From contig JAGTJL010000001.1 of the NCBI GenBank assembly GCA_020746875.1, forward strand, positions 4,588,001-4,652,000: a stretch of 64,000 nucleotides of DNA, read 5' to 3'. Positions 54,569 to 64,000 of the stretch are shown in pieces. Position 1 is the first letter of the stretch, and the number at the start of each line of letters is the position of its first letter. This DNA comes from Rhexocercosporidium sp. MPI-PUGE-AT-0058 (Eukaryota; Ascomycota; Leotiomycetes; Helotiales). The translations under genes were made by a program, and so were the position numbers. The notes below the pieces were generated by a model. It searched no databases, was not told the DNA's origin, and worked only from the letters and a program-made list of their open reading frames with translations.

Positions 54569-55913
54569 ATGGCTACAAACACTGCCGCAGCTCCTGCTTA
54601 CCCGCCAACGACTCCCGGTGTCTTGGTCATACCTCTTCCCATCTACCAAAGTGGTATGATTCAGGTAAGTAATATCCATGGGATCACATCTCTTGCTTCT
54701 CTAGCACGGCAGTCAACTACCGGATTCGTATCCCAGATACACTACTTCCATAATGGACCCCACCCTCGTCTGCTCAATATTCCAGGTGGCATGTCTTACT
54801 GAAGCTAAATTACACAGCTCCTTCTTACTATACCTACCAATCAAGCTATCCAACACAAGCCAAATCAGATTCTCCCGATCTACGACAGGGAATGGAAAGT
54901 ACAAGCTGCGCTCATCCAGCAAAAGGGTGTTATAAGACAAGGCACTGCAGCATGCGTTCACTGCCGTCTCCTGAGTATGGGCCCGTATGTCGACTGCGTG
55001 TTCGTACCAGGCCAAAGCTGGGCCTGCGGAAACCGAGAATTCCACAGAGAGCGCACGAACTGCCAACTGTCTGGACGAAGTATGTTTCTTTAAATTCCAT
55101 AACAGAACCACAAGGAGACCTAAAACTTTACCCTAGATCATGGCTGCATTACATCGACGATGCTTATCCGTGGTTTGAGCCATGCCAACCGATTCATTCT
55201 GCGCGCAGAAGCTACCCGAATCGCACCTACTCTCAAACAGGACTTTATTACTTGGTCCACAGCTCATGTGCTCACACTCAATAATCGAAGCACTCCATTG
55301 GCTCTGTCGAGAGAAGCGATCCGTCGTGTCATCCACCAGACTCAGACTCCAAATATGCTGGCTCAGAATGCTGCGCCACATATAGATGTTGAAGTCACCG
55401 AGGGCATGGTTGATCCCCTCCACAACGCTTTGACTGTCGCAGGTGCTATGGCACTTGTGCAGTTCACTGGTACTTCACCAGCTCATATCAAGAATCAGAA
55501 GGTAAGCCCCCGCCATACAGCTCCGGCGAGTGCAACTTGCACTAACAATATAAACAGTACGATGCAGCTGTCGAGACACACCCCTTCCGACTACTGGCTC
55601 TCTTAATTCAAGAGCGCGAAGACACCATAGCCATTACCGTCGTGATCCTGGCTACATTTTCATGGACAATAATGATCAGGGATTGGTTCGCGATGAGATC
55701 CGAGATATGTTTGACCGCCGCTTCACAACTGCAGTGGCTACAGCGATGGGTGTGGTCTACACTATTTTCTCGGTCGGTTCTCCCACTCAGACAAAGACCG
55801 CTGTGTATCTTCGTATGCAGGATGTGAATGGCTTTAGGTTCCGTCGACCTAGTGGGATGGGTTGGAGAGTCTTCAACCGAAATCAGAGAGCCCTTATCCA
55901 GACACTTGTTTAG
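54569..55913 (+). CDS. Cys-rich DUF3716-like protein, frame broken
   Basis: Exons 54569-54664, 54818-55079, 55137-55501 and 55558-55913. Exon 1 begins MATNTAAAPAYPPTTPGVLV. Exon 2 carries the Cys domain: AACVHCRLLSMGPYVDCVFVPGQSWACGNREF, close to the fungal pattern C-x-x-C-x(4)-GPF-x-x-CV-x-x-PG-x(4)-AC-x-NC found in DUF3716 proteins. Exon 3 contains IAPTLKQDFITWSTAHVLTL. Exon 4 starts in phase as YDAAVETHPFRLLALLIQERED but the convincing C-terminal frame (RRDPGYIFMDNNDQGLVRDEI, then RRFTTAVATAMGVVY and GWRVFNRNQRALIQTLV) is shifted relative to it between about 55610 and 55660, with no intron that could repair it. The gene is either newly inactivated or contains a sequence error. Confidence 0.55.
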
Positions 55914-56597
55914 ACCTAGGTCCTGGGATCTCTTATCATTTTCTTGTTTGGGGTTGAATTAGAGAGACAAATAATGCATTATTGAGATACACCAGGGGCA
56001 GCAGAAAGGCTAGAATCTCATTACTTAATTCTCAACCATGCCTAAACATTGGACATGAGCAGTGAACAGAAGCTGCTGTCGAGGATATCTCCATTTTCAA
56101 AGTCACCCTATCACTACAGAACAAATTAGCACTTCACACATCACAAATCACACCGAAAACACATCCAATCCATAAGAACAAAATCAAGCTCAATTACAAG
56201 ATGCTAAAAGTAGAATTCCCAAGTCATAACCGTCGTAACATTCGTGCCGAGTAAGTATCTACCGTGCCGATACCTCGATATCTATTCCAAAAACAACAAC
56301 AATGTGTTAAAGCTGACCAGACCAAGTAAGCGCCTGCCATCCTTCTCCTTTCCATGCGAACCAAAAAGCAGAAGATGCGCCGGGCTTCCATGACTTCGCT
56401 TCGTAGGGAAGCAAATAGAGCGGAACAACCGGATCGCTCCACGCTCCACGCCCCGCGCTCCTTTTGTTGTCTAGTTTCCTTGCCCCAATACCGGTTCCAA
56501 TACAAATGTACAAATCACCCAAAACTGCTTTTGTTTTCGCGATCGCCAACTTTTATAATCATGCGCTTTAGGGAAAACATGTAGCACGAGCAGATGG
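55914..56597. other. Convergent 3' regions
   Basis: Between the Cys-rich gene and Byr4. No gene seen. Confidence 0.5.
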
Positions 56598-59500
56598 CTA
56601 CTCGTTGACCACGTCCCTTATGCTCCATCTCCAGTCATCGGTCCCCCGATCCAGGCTTGCGCCCACCCATTTCTCGCACTTCCGTCTCCACCTCTCCTCC
56701 TCTTCTCTCTGTCGCTTCACAAACTCTGGTCCGACATCGAACTCTTCGCCGACAAGCCAGTCATCTTTAAGAGTGCTGGCGCCGTCACTCTTCCTGCCGC
56801 CGACTTCATCCGCCTCTTTTGTAGGGTTATCTTCAAGATCAGGAACGTCTTTGAAGACATCCTCCTCATCATCGAAGGCGTCAAATCCATCCATAGTATC
56901 ACCGGCATCACTCTTATTGTTTTGCTGCTGGCCGGGCATCTTCAACCAACACATTCGTTGCGGATCAAAGACCATGCCTCCGACAACCTGTACATTTTGT
57001 GATGATGTAATATTTTGGATGAGCGCTGGTCGCGGGGTGGTGTTTTCTTTCTCGCGATATACCTGGTGATCCTTTTCGCGGAAGATGTGGGATGGCACTG
57101 AGGCAGTAGAAGGCGATGAGGCCGGAGCATCGAAAGGTGTGAGATCGTTCTCATTACCCTCCCACCGGTAGGTATAAGGATTGTAGTACATCCCCTTTAT
57201 GGCTGTAAGGACGTTAGTGATGCACTGGGAGGAGGAAGTGGGTAATGTGGGTAGAAACTTACACTTTGGATTGTTCAGATTCCCCAGCGGTTTGATGAGC
57301 TGGGGTTTCTGCGGCGGACCCCTCATTTTCTTCGGCTTGACAGACTGTGCGTGGAAATTGCTGAGACCTGTAGTTGCAGAAACTTTGGCTTTCCATTGAT
57401 TTGTGAGGGCAGCCAGAGGCGCACCTTGAGCCGATGGAGCACGTTGCGCGATAACATGCTCTCTTGCCATCCGACTGGCATTGGTGTCACGAGCAAAGCG
57501 AGGCAACTCATCTCTGGTCCTTGCAGGCGAGTACGGAGCCGGGGTCATGGTTCTTGAGGGCAGTGCATCTTGATGGATCTTATTACGAAGCCCTGATAGC
57601 TTGGGAGGTCCACGACCGATAGGCTCTTTGACAAATCTCTGTTCTGTGTCTTTGGATGTTGGTAAGTCGTCAAAACCATCAAGCTCAAAACCATCTCCGA
57701 ATTGTTTCCGACGGACAGGCTTCGTCAATCTATGCTTTGGTGCAGCCTCCCGTGCCAACACGTCAGCCCCTCTCGGTCTCCTTGGGCTTGGCGATCTCAT
57801 AGTCGTCCTGGAGACGGCTCGAGACGACGGCCGAAGTTCAAAACTGGTGTTCGAGGACTCAGAATCATGCCTGCGGAAATGGCGGGACGTTTTGTTTGTT
57901 ACGTGATGGGACTGGGAACCTGAAGTCCCTGCTGGTAGGAAAGGTACTGGGTTCTTTCTTGCGTGAGACATGCTCGATTCAGCTCCAGAACGATCACGTT
58001 CGACCGGGGTCTTGGGCCGAGACATCATGTTGGTTCTGTTACTATCCGTACGGGAAGGAGGTCTCTCATAACGGGACCCAATTGGCTTCGCTGGAGACTG
58101 TGGGAACGAACGCATCGTGGGCATCGACCGCTTTAGCTTCAGCAGCTGTGCATTGGTCGTTGTCGGCTCATTCCGAAGTGCGTTGAGGGATGGCTTGCCT
58201 CCCAGGTCCCTTCGGCGAGGGGTTGAGGGGGCATTGAGTGAACTGAGGATGGTGTTGTTGGTGTTGCAACACTTGTGATTGATGAGTGTGACGAATGACC
58301 TCCCATTCTGGATTGGGATCTCCGGCTACTTCTGAGAATGGGCCCGCCACTCTCTGAGACTGGCTCTAGAGATGAGGGGTTACGTTCATGCCCTCCTAGT
58401 GGGCGAGGTAGACGAGATGTGGTGGTGGATGGTGCTGGCTTTTCCCTTTCCTTTTGCTGATTGCCGAACACAAGAGCCACAGCAGTCTTAGGACGGGTCG
58501 GACTTGTCTGGCGAGTGGTCTTCATCTTGATGTTGCGGTTGAGCGTCAGCTTACTGGAATCAAAGACATCCCCATCTCCTATCTCGAGACCGGTGAGGAA
58601 ATCATCCTTTACTTCTGCACCCTTGGCAGCTTGTTTCTCGCTGGCCTCGTGGTCGGGAGAACGATTCTGCTGCCTCCTCTTCAAAATGTCATCAAAGTGA
58701 AGTGGGCCAGTTGGAAGTACCAGTCCGTCCAGACCTTCATCTTCGCTCTCAATTGTAAGTGAGCTTGAAACGCTTGGACTGAGAGCGGTAGCCGAAGAGC
58801 TTCTGTTTGAGTGTCGATCTCTCTTCGTACCCCCATGCCTAGTACCTAAGCTTCCACCTTCTCCCCATTCATCGGCATCATCTTGAAGACTACTTGGAGT
58901 CTTGGGAATATCCCGGCGGGTAGACAGCCTGAGTGGCTCGTTATCGGTGGGCAGCTGGAAATCTTGCTCGAAGTCATCGTCTCCTTCGGCATGATTGTCT
59001 CCCTTTTGGGGAGTTGGAGGTGTAATGAGCGGTAAAACTTTTGGAACTTGTCGACTCTTGGAGACTTTGATCGTGTCCCCGCCATCTCCAAAGAAATCAT
59101 CGTCTTCTTCGTCACGAAATCGATCAAGCATAAGATTTGCGGATCCTGTTTTTGGTTTCAGATTTGGGCGAGGGCTCAGGTTGAACTTTGGTGCAGGTTG
59201 CAGAGCTTTGACTGGGCTTGCTTGTGTAGATCCTCCGCTGACTTGTCGCAAGGCATCGGGGAACTTGGATGCATCTTGTCTCTTGATTGTCAATCCACCT
59301 TCGCCTGGGAATTCAAGGTCTCCATCGTCCCAATCATCCTGTATGATCTTCTTAATCTTCCTGCCGCCGAGTCGCTTTATCGTGCCGCCTTTCAATGCCG
59401 ACGCAGGTACGTTCTGAGGTATAGGAATTCCTGCTCTAGCTGCGGAGGCCACCGCATCGAAGGTTGACTTCTCATCGTCTCCAGGCATGTGGATGTATCT

Positions 59501-59707
59501 CTCTTCGTCTCCATGATTCGAGTCGAAGTCGGAACGTGTAGACATGCGCGACGACACAGAATCCCGGTGGTGTGATGTAGCTGTTGTTGCCAATGATGCG
59601 CTTCGAAATGTGAAATCATCTCCTCCAATATCCAGATCATCGTCATCCCAGCACTCCATCGGATCCTCCACTATCGCCTTGCGCGGTTTCAATGTCAACT
59701 GCTCCAT
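56598..59707 (-). CDS. BYR4: Byr4/Bfa1-type septation regulator (frameshift)
   Basis: Byr4 and Cdc16 form the GAP for the Spg1 GTPase that restrains septation and cytokinesis at the spindle pole body. Two exons, complement(57263-59707) and complement(56598-57202), about 1,015 aa. The ATG at 59707 (MEQLTLKPRKAIVED) precedes ECWDDDDLDIGG, the family's N-terminal start. Later family blocks: DDWDDGDLEFPGEGGLTIKR, MLDRFRDEEDDDFF, NAQLLKLKRSMPTMRSF, KGMYYNPYTYRWEGNENDL and GMVFDPQRMCWLKM. The 60-nt intron (57203-57262) is in frame and without stops: donor GTAAGT, CACTAAC branch point. The frame breaks near 58229: the first half reads TPSSVHSMPPQPLA and stops at 58139, while the conserved sequence TPRRRDLGGKPSLNALRN is one base out, at a run of five Cs on the coding strand (plus 58227-58231). 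One extra C restores the family sequence. Confidence 0.9.
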
Positions 59708-60443
59708 TTCGACGGTATTTGCTGCAAAAATTTCAAAGTCGAGTATCGTGCTGGAAAGAAAAGCTGACAAAGGCAGTTCAAGCTTCCAAGGGAAAGCTCT
59801 AGGATGCAAGGAGCAACGATCGCGCAATTATCGAGGCCGTAAATTCATGTTCATGCAGGTTCCAGGTATTTCAAGTGTCTTTTGATGTATTTGGTGCTGG
59901 TTTCTTGGTTCTGTTGGTGGGAAATGCCCTCGTATTGTTGTCGTCGCGGTGAGTCGTTCGTGTTCGCAGGTTGTTGTTGGGGCCCAATTTTCCTGTCGTC
60001 TATGTCCAGCGCCGGTCGCAATATACACTCCAATGCCCTCCGGACAAGCTGTCTTGTCGTTGGGCGAGCAGCACTGCGGAATGCTAGAGTCGTCGATGTT
60101 CCGGTCGGTCGGTCGTTGGGTGAGGAGATCTGGGTTGTCGTATCGATTGCTGATTGTCGGGATGGCTGGGTGTCGTTGATGTGGCTGGATAGGATTTGAG
60201 ATGTGCTAACCATAAGAGGCTAAACAATCACATGACTAGCGAAAAACGCGTGGAAGGCGCGTCGAGACGCGACTGCCTTGCGAAACTCTCTTGAACTATC
60301 CAAACAATCATCACATAAGCCTCACTTATTGATTTTCTACGTGGATCTCTGTCTGAACTCTGACAGAAACTTCCCGTATCCTCCTGCAATTTCGCCATCC
60401 TCGAAATCCTTCCCGAGGCCATTCTGCAGCCACCTTCCGCAAC
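59708..60443. other. Divergent promoter region, Byr4 / XRCC4
   Basis: 736 bp between divergent starts. Two overlapping frames of 105-120 codons on opposite strands have no known domain. Confidence 0.45.
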
Positions 60444-61685
60444 ATGCATCCCAGATTGATCCAGGTTCCCCGCGCGGATCATGGGAATGACCCGGACTTC
60501 ATCTTGCTCCATGTAGCGTCCGCAGGAGGGAAGACGCTGGATCTGGATCTGATTGGGACGGAGAATGATAACGTTTTCACCTTCTCATGTAAGGAGCTAC
60601 CAGATCGGCCGCTGTGGGCCAGCCCTCGGCCTCGCTCGCTGTTTCATGCATTAATCCGGAAACTAATCAAATCTCGGTGTTTTTAGTAAAGCATAGCCAA
60701 ACCTCGAAACTGAAAGAAAAGAAAGTCAATCAGGAAGAATGGCTGCCAATTTTGTCCGCCTTTCTGCTTGGAACAGACCCGGAGGGAGCGTCGGTTGATG
60801 CTCTAGAAGGTATCGAAGCAATTGCAACCATCCTGCCCGGCCCAAAGGACTTGCCAAAATCAATAACGATCGTTATTCAGCGAAATATCGAGGGGATAAC
60901 GGTACGCAATATTTGTCCGTCGTCTGACCGCGAAGATCAGCTAACAATAATCTTAGCAAAAACTTGGAACGATCACACTTCCAAGGGACCCAGACGGCGA
61001 TGGCGATCTCTACGAATGGTGCTCTGAGAACATTCTGGCAAATGAGAAATTAACTCAACAATTACAAGCCTCGAAAGTGAAACTGGATGACAAAGATGCC
61101 CAAATCAAAAAGTTGGAAACGAGTCTCGCAGAGCTGGTAAAATTGAAGAACGACAATGACGCGCAGCTCCTCGAGAAGTTTTCTCTCTTACTCAATGAGA
61201 AGAAGCTCAAGATTCGAGATCAACAACGACTTCTGCAGAGCTCGAATATTGATCCTTCACAACTGAAAGAAGTCGAGGAAGCCCGATCAAGATCACGATC
61301 TGCGGTTCCTTCGCGCATAAACAAGCGCAAAGCAGGGCAAATAGAAGATGAAGAGGCCAATGATACAGTCGACAAAATGGACGTCGATGACGAGCCTGTA
61401 GCTGCGAAATCCGACCGAGATGATGCAAGGAACACAGACGACTCTACGGCAGATGAGGAAACAGCAGATGAACCTTCAGAGGACGAGGAACCTCCAGCGC
61501 CAGCTCCAAAGAGAACTACAAAGCAAGAGCAGAGCAGCAGCCAAGCGTCTAGCTCAAGGACCTTGCAAGACCTGGCAGAACCACCACAGAAGCGGGAGTT
61601 ACCCTTTGCAAAAAAGCCACCTGCCAAACCAGCGGCGCCAAAGCCGGATGCAGGATCGGAGACCGAGTCGGATGATGAATTATGA
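60444..61685 (+). CDS. XRCC4/Lif1 non-homologous end-joining factor
   Basis: Scaffold for DNA ligase IV in non-homologous end joining. Exons 60444-60588, 60687-60901 and 60957-61685, 362 aa; introns 98 and 55 nt with CTAATC and GCTAAC branch points. The head domain spans residues about 1-155: MHPRLIQVPRAD, FILLHVASAGGKTLDLDLIG, WLPILSAFLLG, ITIVIQRNIEGIT, LGTITLPRD. A long coiled-coil stalk follows (KVKLDDKDAQIKKLETSLAELVKLKND...LLLNEKKLKIRDQQRLL), ending near residue 220. The C-terminus is acidic and disordered (about 240-362) with Lys/Arg patches and a Ser/Glu-rich end, a likely phosphorylation region. The head-stalk-tail layout fits XRCC4; XLF (Nej1) has a shorter coil and a KxRxxF-type end, which I do not see. 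Confidence 0.82.
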
Positions 61686-62300
61686 TTTGGGATTATGAGG
61701 CATGCGACACGCGATAATGTAACATAGCAATGAATTTTACGATTTGATGACTAAAGCAGAGACATTTCCATAACTGTTTACACAGAGACGTACAAGTGAG
61801 GTGAGTCAAGCAAAACCTATGTTTACCTACGACTACCTATAAATACCAAAATCTTTCCTCTTCCCAATTATACTCGCATCTCATGCTTCCAATACCAGAC
61901 ATCTTATTGCTCAACCTCAAGTGGTTTCCGTCCATGCACAATTCGCCTTAAGTCATCATCAGTACCAGCCCGTTGTCTAACTTCCCCCCAACACCTAAAG
62001 AAAAGGGCCCGCTCACACAGGAATATAGATATGAATCTTGTTTCTCCTAACATCCTCCCTCCTCATCCCCAGCGCCCTTGTCAAAACCGCCACCGCAAAG
62101 CCCTGCAACCCCGCCAGCAAATCCTCTCTCCACCACATTCATAATTTGCTTGGCATGTGAGACACACGTGACTACCTACTTGAACCTAGATCTTGAGTTT
62201 GTCATCCGTTTCCTTTCCAGTTCCTCTGAGCACTCTCCAAGCCGTAACAGTAACGCCACATCTCCAAAATTTCCAGCGAATACGAATCCTCAGGGTCACG
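61686..62300. other. Intergenic region
   Basis: 615 bp between plus-strand genes. A 93-codon Ser/Pro-rich frame overlaps the start of the next gene in another frame; nothing else is seen. Confidence 0.5.
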
Positions 62301-64000
62301 ATGAATTCCATCTACCAGGGGACGCATGTGTTATCCTTCAATGTTTGCCAGCGATGTAAGCATCGAAAGAAGAAGTGCGACAGAGCTTTGCCAGGATGTG
62401 CCCGATGCACTAGGTGAGTAAAGTAGAAAACTACAGAAATGCAACTAGACTTTGCTCATTGTACCTTAGGCTCCGTTTACCATGCAATTATAACTCCTCG
62501 CAGGTCCATGGTCTCTCAACCCCACCAGAACCAGTCGACAATGCTGTCACCATTCATCCAGGCTACGATCGGAACTTCTTCCCTGAAATTGTAAATCCAT
62601 TAACTTTCATCACGCCACAGTCCGTATTCTTAATTCCCTCACGAGAGCATAGAGTTGCCAATCTAGACGAGCAGCTTACCGAGCAATGTTGGTCCATCAT
62701 CAGCCGAGATGGCGCTGAAGACGGCATACTTTCATCATGCTCTGCATATTTCAGCTCCGTCCATAATTGGCTTCCGATTATTTCCAAAGAAAAGCTTTTA
62801 GATCAGATTCTAGTTCAACGAAGTATGCCAAAGGGAGAAGTCGCAGTCCTGGCGTTGACCATTCATCTGGTGAGCCAGCTGCACCAACCGATTCATAGCG
62901 GTAGGACTAGTCTAGACCAACTTTACCATACCACAAAAGGACTGCATTCATTTTTGGTATCGACCGGGAGGTCGAATATAGAGTTGGTGCAAGCTGGGGT
63001 CTTGCTGGCTTTTTTCGAACATAGCCAGGCATTCCATGATTCTACTTACCAGACCTTAGGGGCTTGTGCTAGGATGGGATACCTTCTTGGATTTGACAAA
63101 ACTTTGTCACCCGATTTCATTCCAGAACCCGAGATAGAGTCTATTTCAGCACGACAAAGACAAATCTGGTGGGGTATCATCATTCTTGAACGGTAAGCAC
63201 TGAATTATGTCCGCAACTTAGAACGCCGAGCGAGCTATGGCTGACAGCAAAAGGATCTCGGTGCTGGAATATCTCGACAAGAAGCTTCCTTTTGCCATAC
63301 CCAAATTAAGTCCTTCTGACATACTACCATCTGAAGATGGCACAAGACAAGCTGTATTCTTAGGTCTAAAGAGAGATGGGCATGCACCGGACCCTGGCGC
63401 CGAGCTGAGTATTTATGCACGGATAGCTCAAGGAGCCTATCTTCTTGGCCATGTGATCGACCGTGTGAGAGCATCAAATCCGGATTCCTCTTCTTGTGGT
63501 GCTGCCTACGTCGACAATACACTGCGTCTGTATGCTATGGATTTGCTGCAGCCAACTGGCCATGGCCACCTCTGTTGGCCCTACGGTATCTGCTTGAGGT
63601 AATATTCCCCTCACCCCTCTCCCTCTTTTTGTCTTCTTCAAGCTAAGTTGAAAAAGTGCAATCTTGATACTCAATCGTTTCGAAATTTCAGTCGAGCCGA
63701 AGCCTATAGAAATGCACGAGAAAGAAATTTTCCACTCGCGTGCGGCGTTGGGATTGAAATCAGCCCTCAGAATGATCCTCGATGGTTCACTGAACACATC
63801 GACTGCGACTGATGTCGATCCATTGGCAGTTCCTATCTGGGTCTTCCATCGGACACAGTATGCAGCGGTTTTGGGTTTGGATTTCGGTATTGTGGATGAC
63901 GATATAGAATTATGGATGACCTACATTCAGACAGTGAAATCCATGTTAAGAACTGTGGGATTGGGAAGCAAGCTTGCAGGTAAGATCATTGGGTCCATTA
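62301..64000 (+). CDS. Zn2Cys6 transcription factor, partial (3' truncated)
   Basis: Exons 62301-62413, 62470-63192, 63248-63598 and 63657-63979, then a GTAAG donor; the gene continues beyond the window. MNSIYQGTHVLSFN is followed by the zinc binuclear cluster: C-QR-C-KHRKKK-C-DRALPG-C-AR-C-TRLRLP-C, a perfect C-x2-C-x6-C-x6-C-x2-C-x6-C, where the sixth Cys lies in exon 2 and so proves the first splice. The middle region carries the fungal-specific TF domain pattern (HLVSQLHQP... TYQTLGACARMGYLLGFDKTL... SARQRQIWWGIIILER). Exon 4 reads AILILNRFEISVEPKPIEMHEKEIFHSRAALGLKSALRMIL. The regulated pathway cannot be deduced; no secondary-metabolite genes are visible upstream. Confidence 0.9.

Noticed and set aside
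1..64000. A defence system, biosynthetic cluster or transposon
   Set aside because: No polyketide or nonribosomal synthase, transposase, reverse transcriptase, terminal repeats or array seen; genes are mostly unlinked housekeeping functions.

Overview
The window is nuclear DNA from a filamentous ascomycete (Pezizomycotina). The evidence is gene density (about one gene per 2 kb on both strands), short introns (mostly 48-220 nt) with GTRNGT donors and CTAAC/CTAAT-like branch points 10-30 nt before the acceptor, and fungal-specific families: CFEM, 2EXR, a DUF3716-like Cys domain, Byr4, Zn2Cys6 and Atg37-type ACBP. A leotiomycete (Helotiales) is my best guess, from the mix of families only. I see no CRISPR array, rRNA, convincing tRNA, virus-like or transposon ORF.

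Layout. 1-13.5 kb: a secreted LicD-like protein (+), a CFEM membrane protein (-), a RidA protein (-), a large multi-pass membrane protein (+), a UBL/WLM metalloprotease (-) and the ER retention receptor Erd2 (+). 14-25 kb: the 78-kDa complex I subunit (-, six exons, two of them microexons), a decayed and an intact RNase H-like gene (+), adenylosuccinate lyase (-, 16 exons) and an aldo/keto reductase (-). 25-33 kb: SelO (+), a GNAT acetyltransferase (+), an Lsm14/Scd6-type translation repressor (-) and a probable Pex39 (+). 35-44.5 kb: a Pumilio protein (-), mitoribosomal mS33/Rsm27 (-), RNase III (+), an Atg37-like ACBP (+) and a GFA/CENP-V-like protein (-). 46-56 kb is gene-poorer and more degenerate: several lineage-restricted hypotheticals, a 2EXR gene (-) with a decayed relative beside it, and a Cys-rich gene with a broken reading frame. 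56.6-64 kb: Byr4 (-, with a homopolymer frameshift), XRCC4/Lif1 (+), and a Zn2Cys6 transcription factor (+) that runs off the end.

Most genes are housekeeping and functionally unrelated. Recurrent themes are divergent gene pairs sharing short upstream regions (WLM/ERD2, AKR/SelO, Lsm14/Pex39, mS33/RNase III, Byr4/XRCC4) and two peroxisome-related genes about 10 kb apart. All spliced models were built by hand; reading-frame closure was checked for each, but there are no transcript data.
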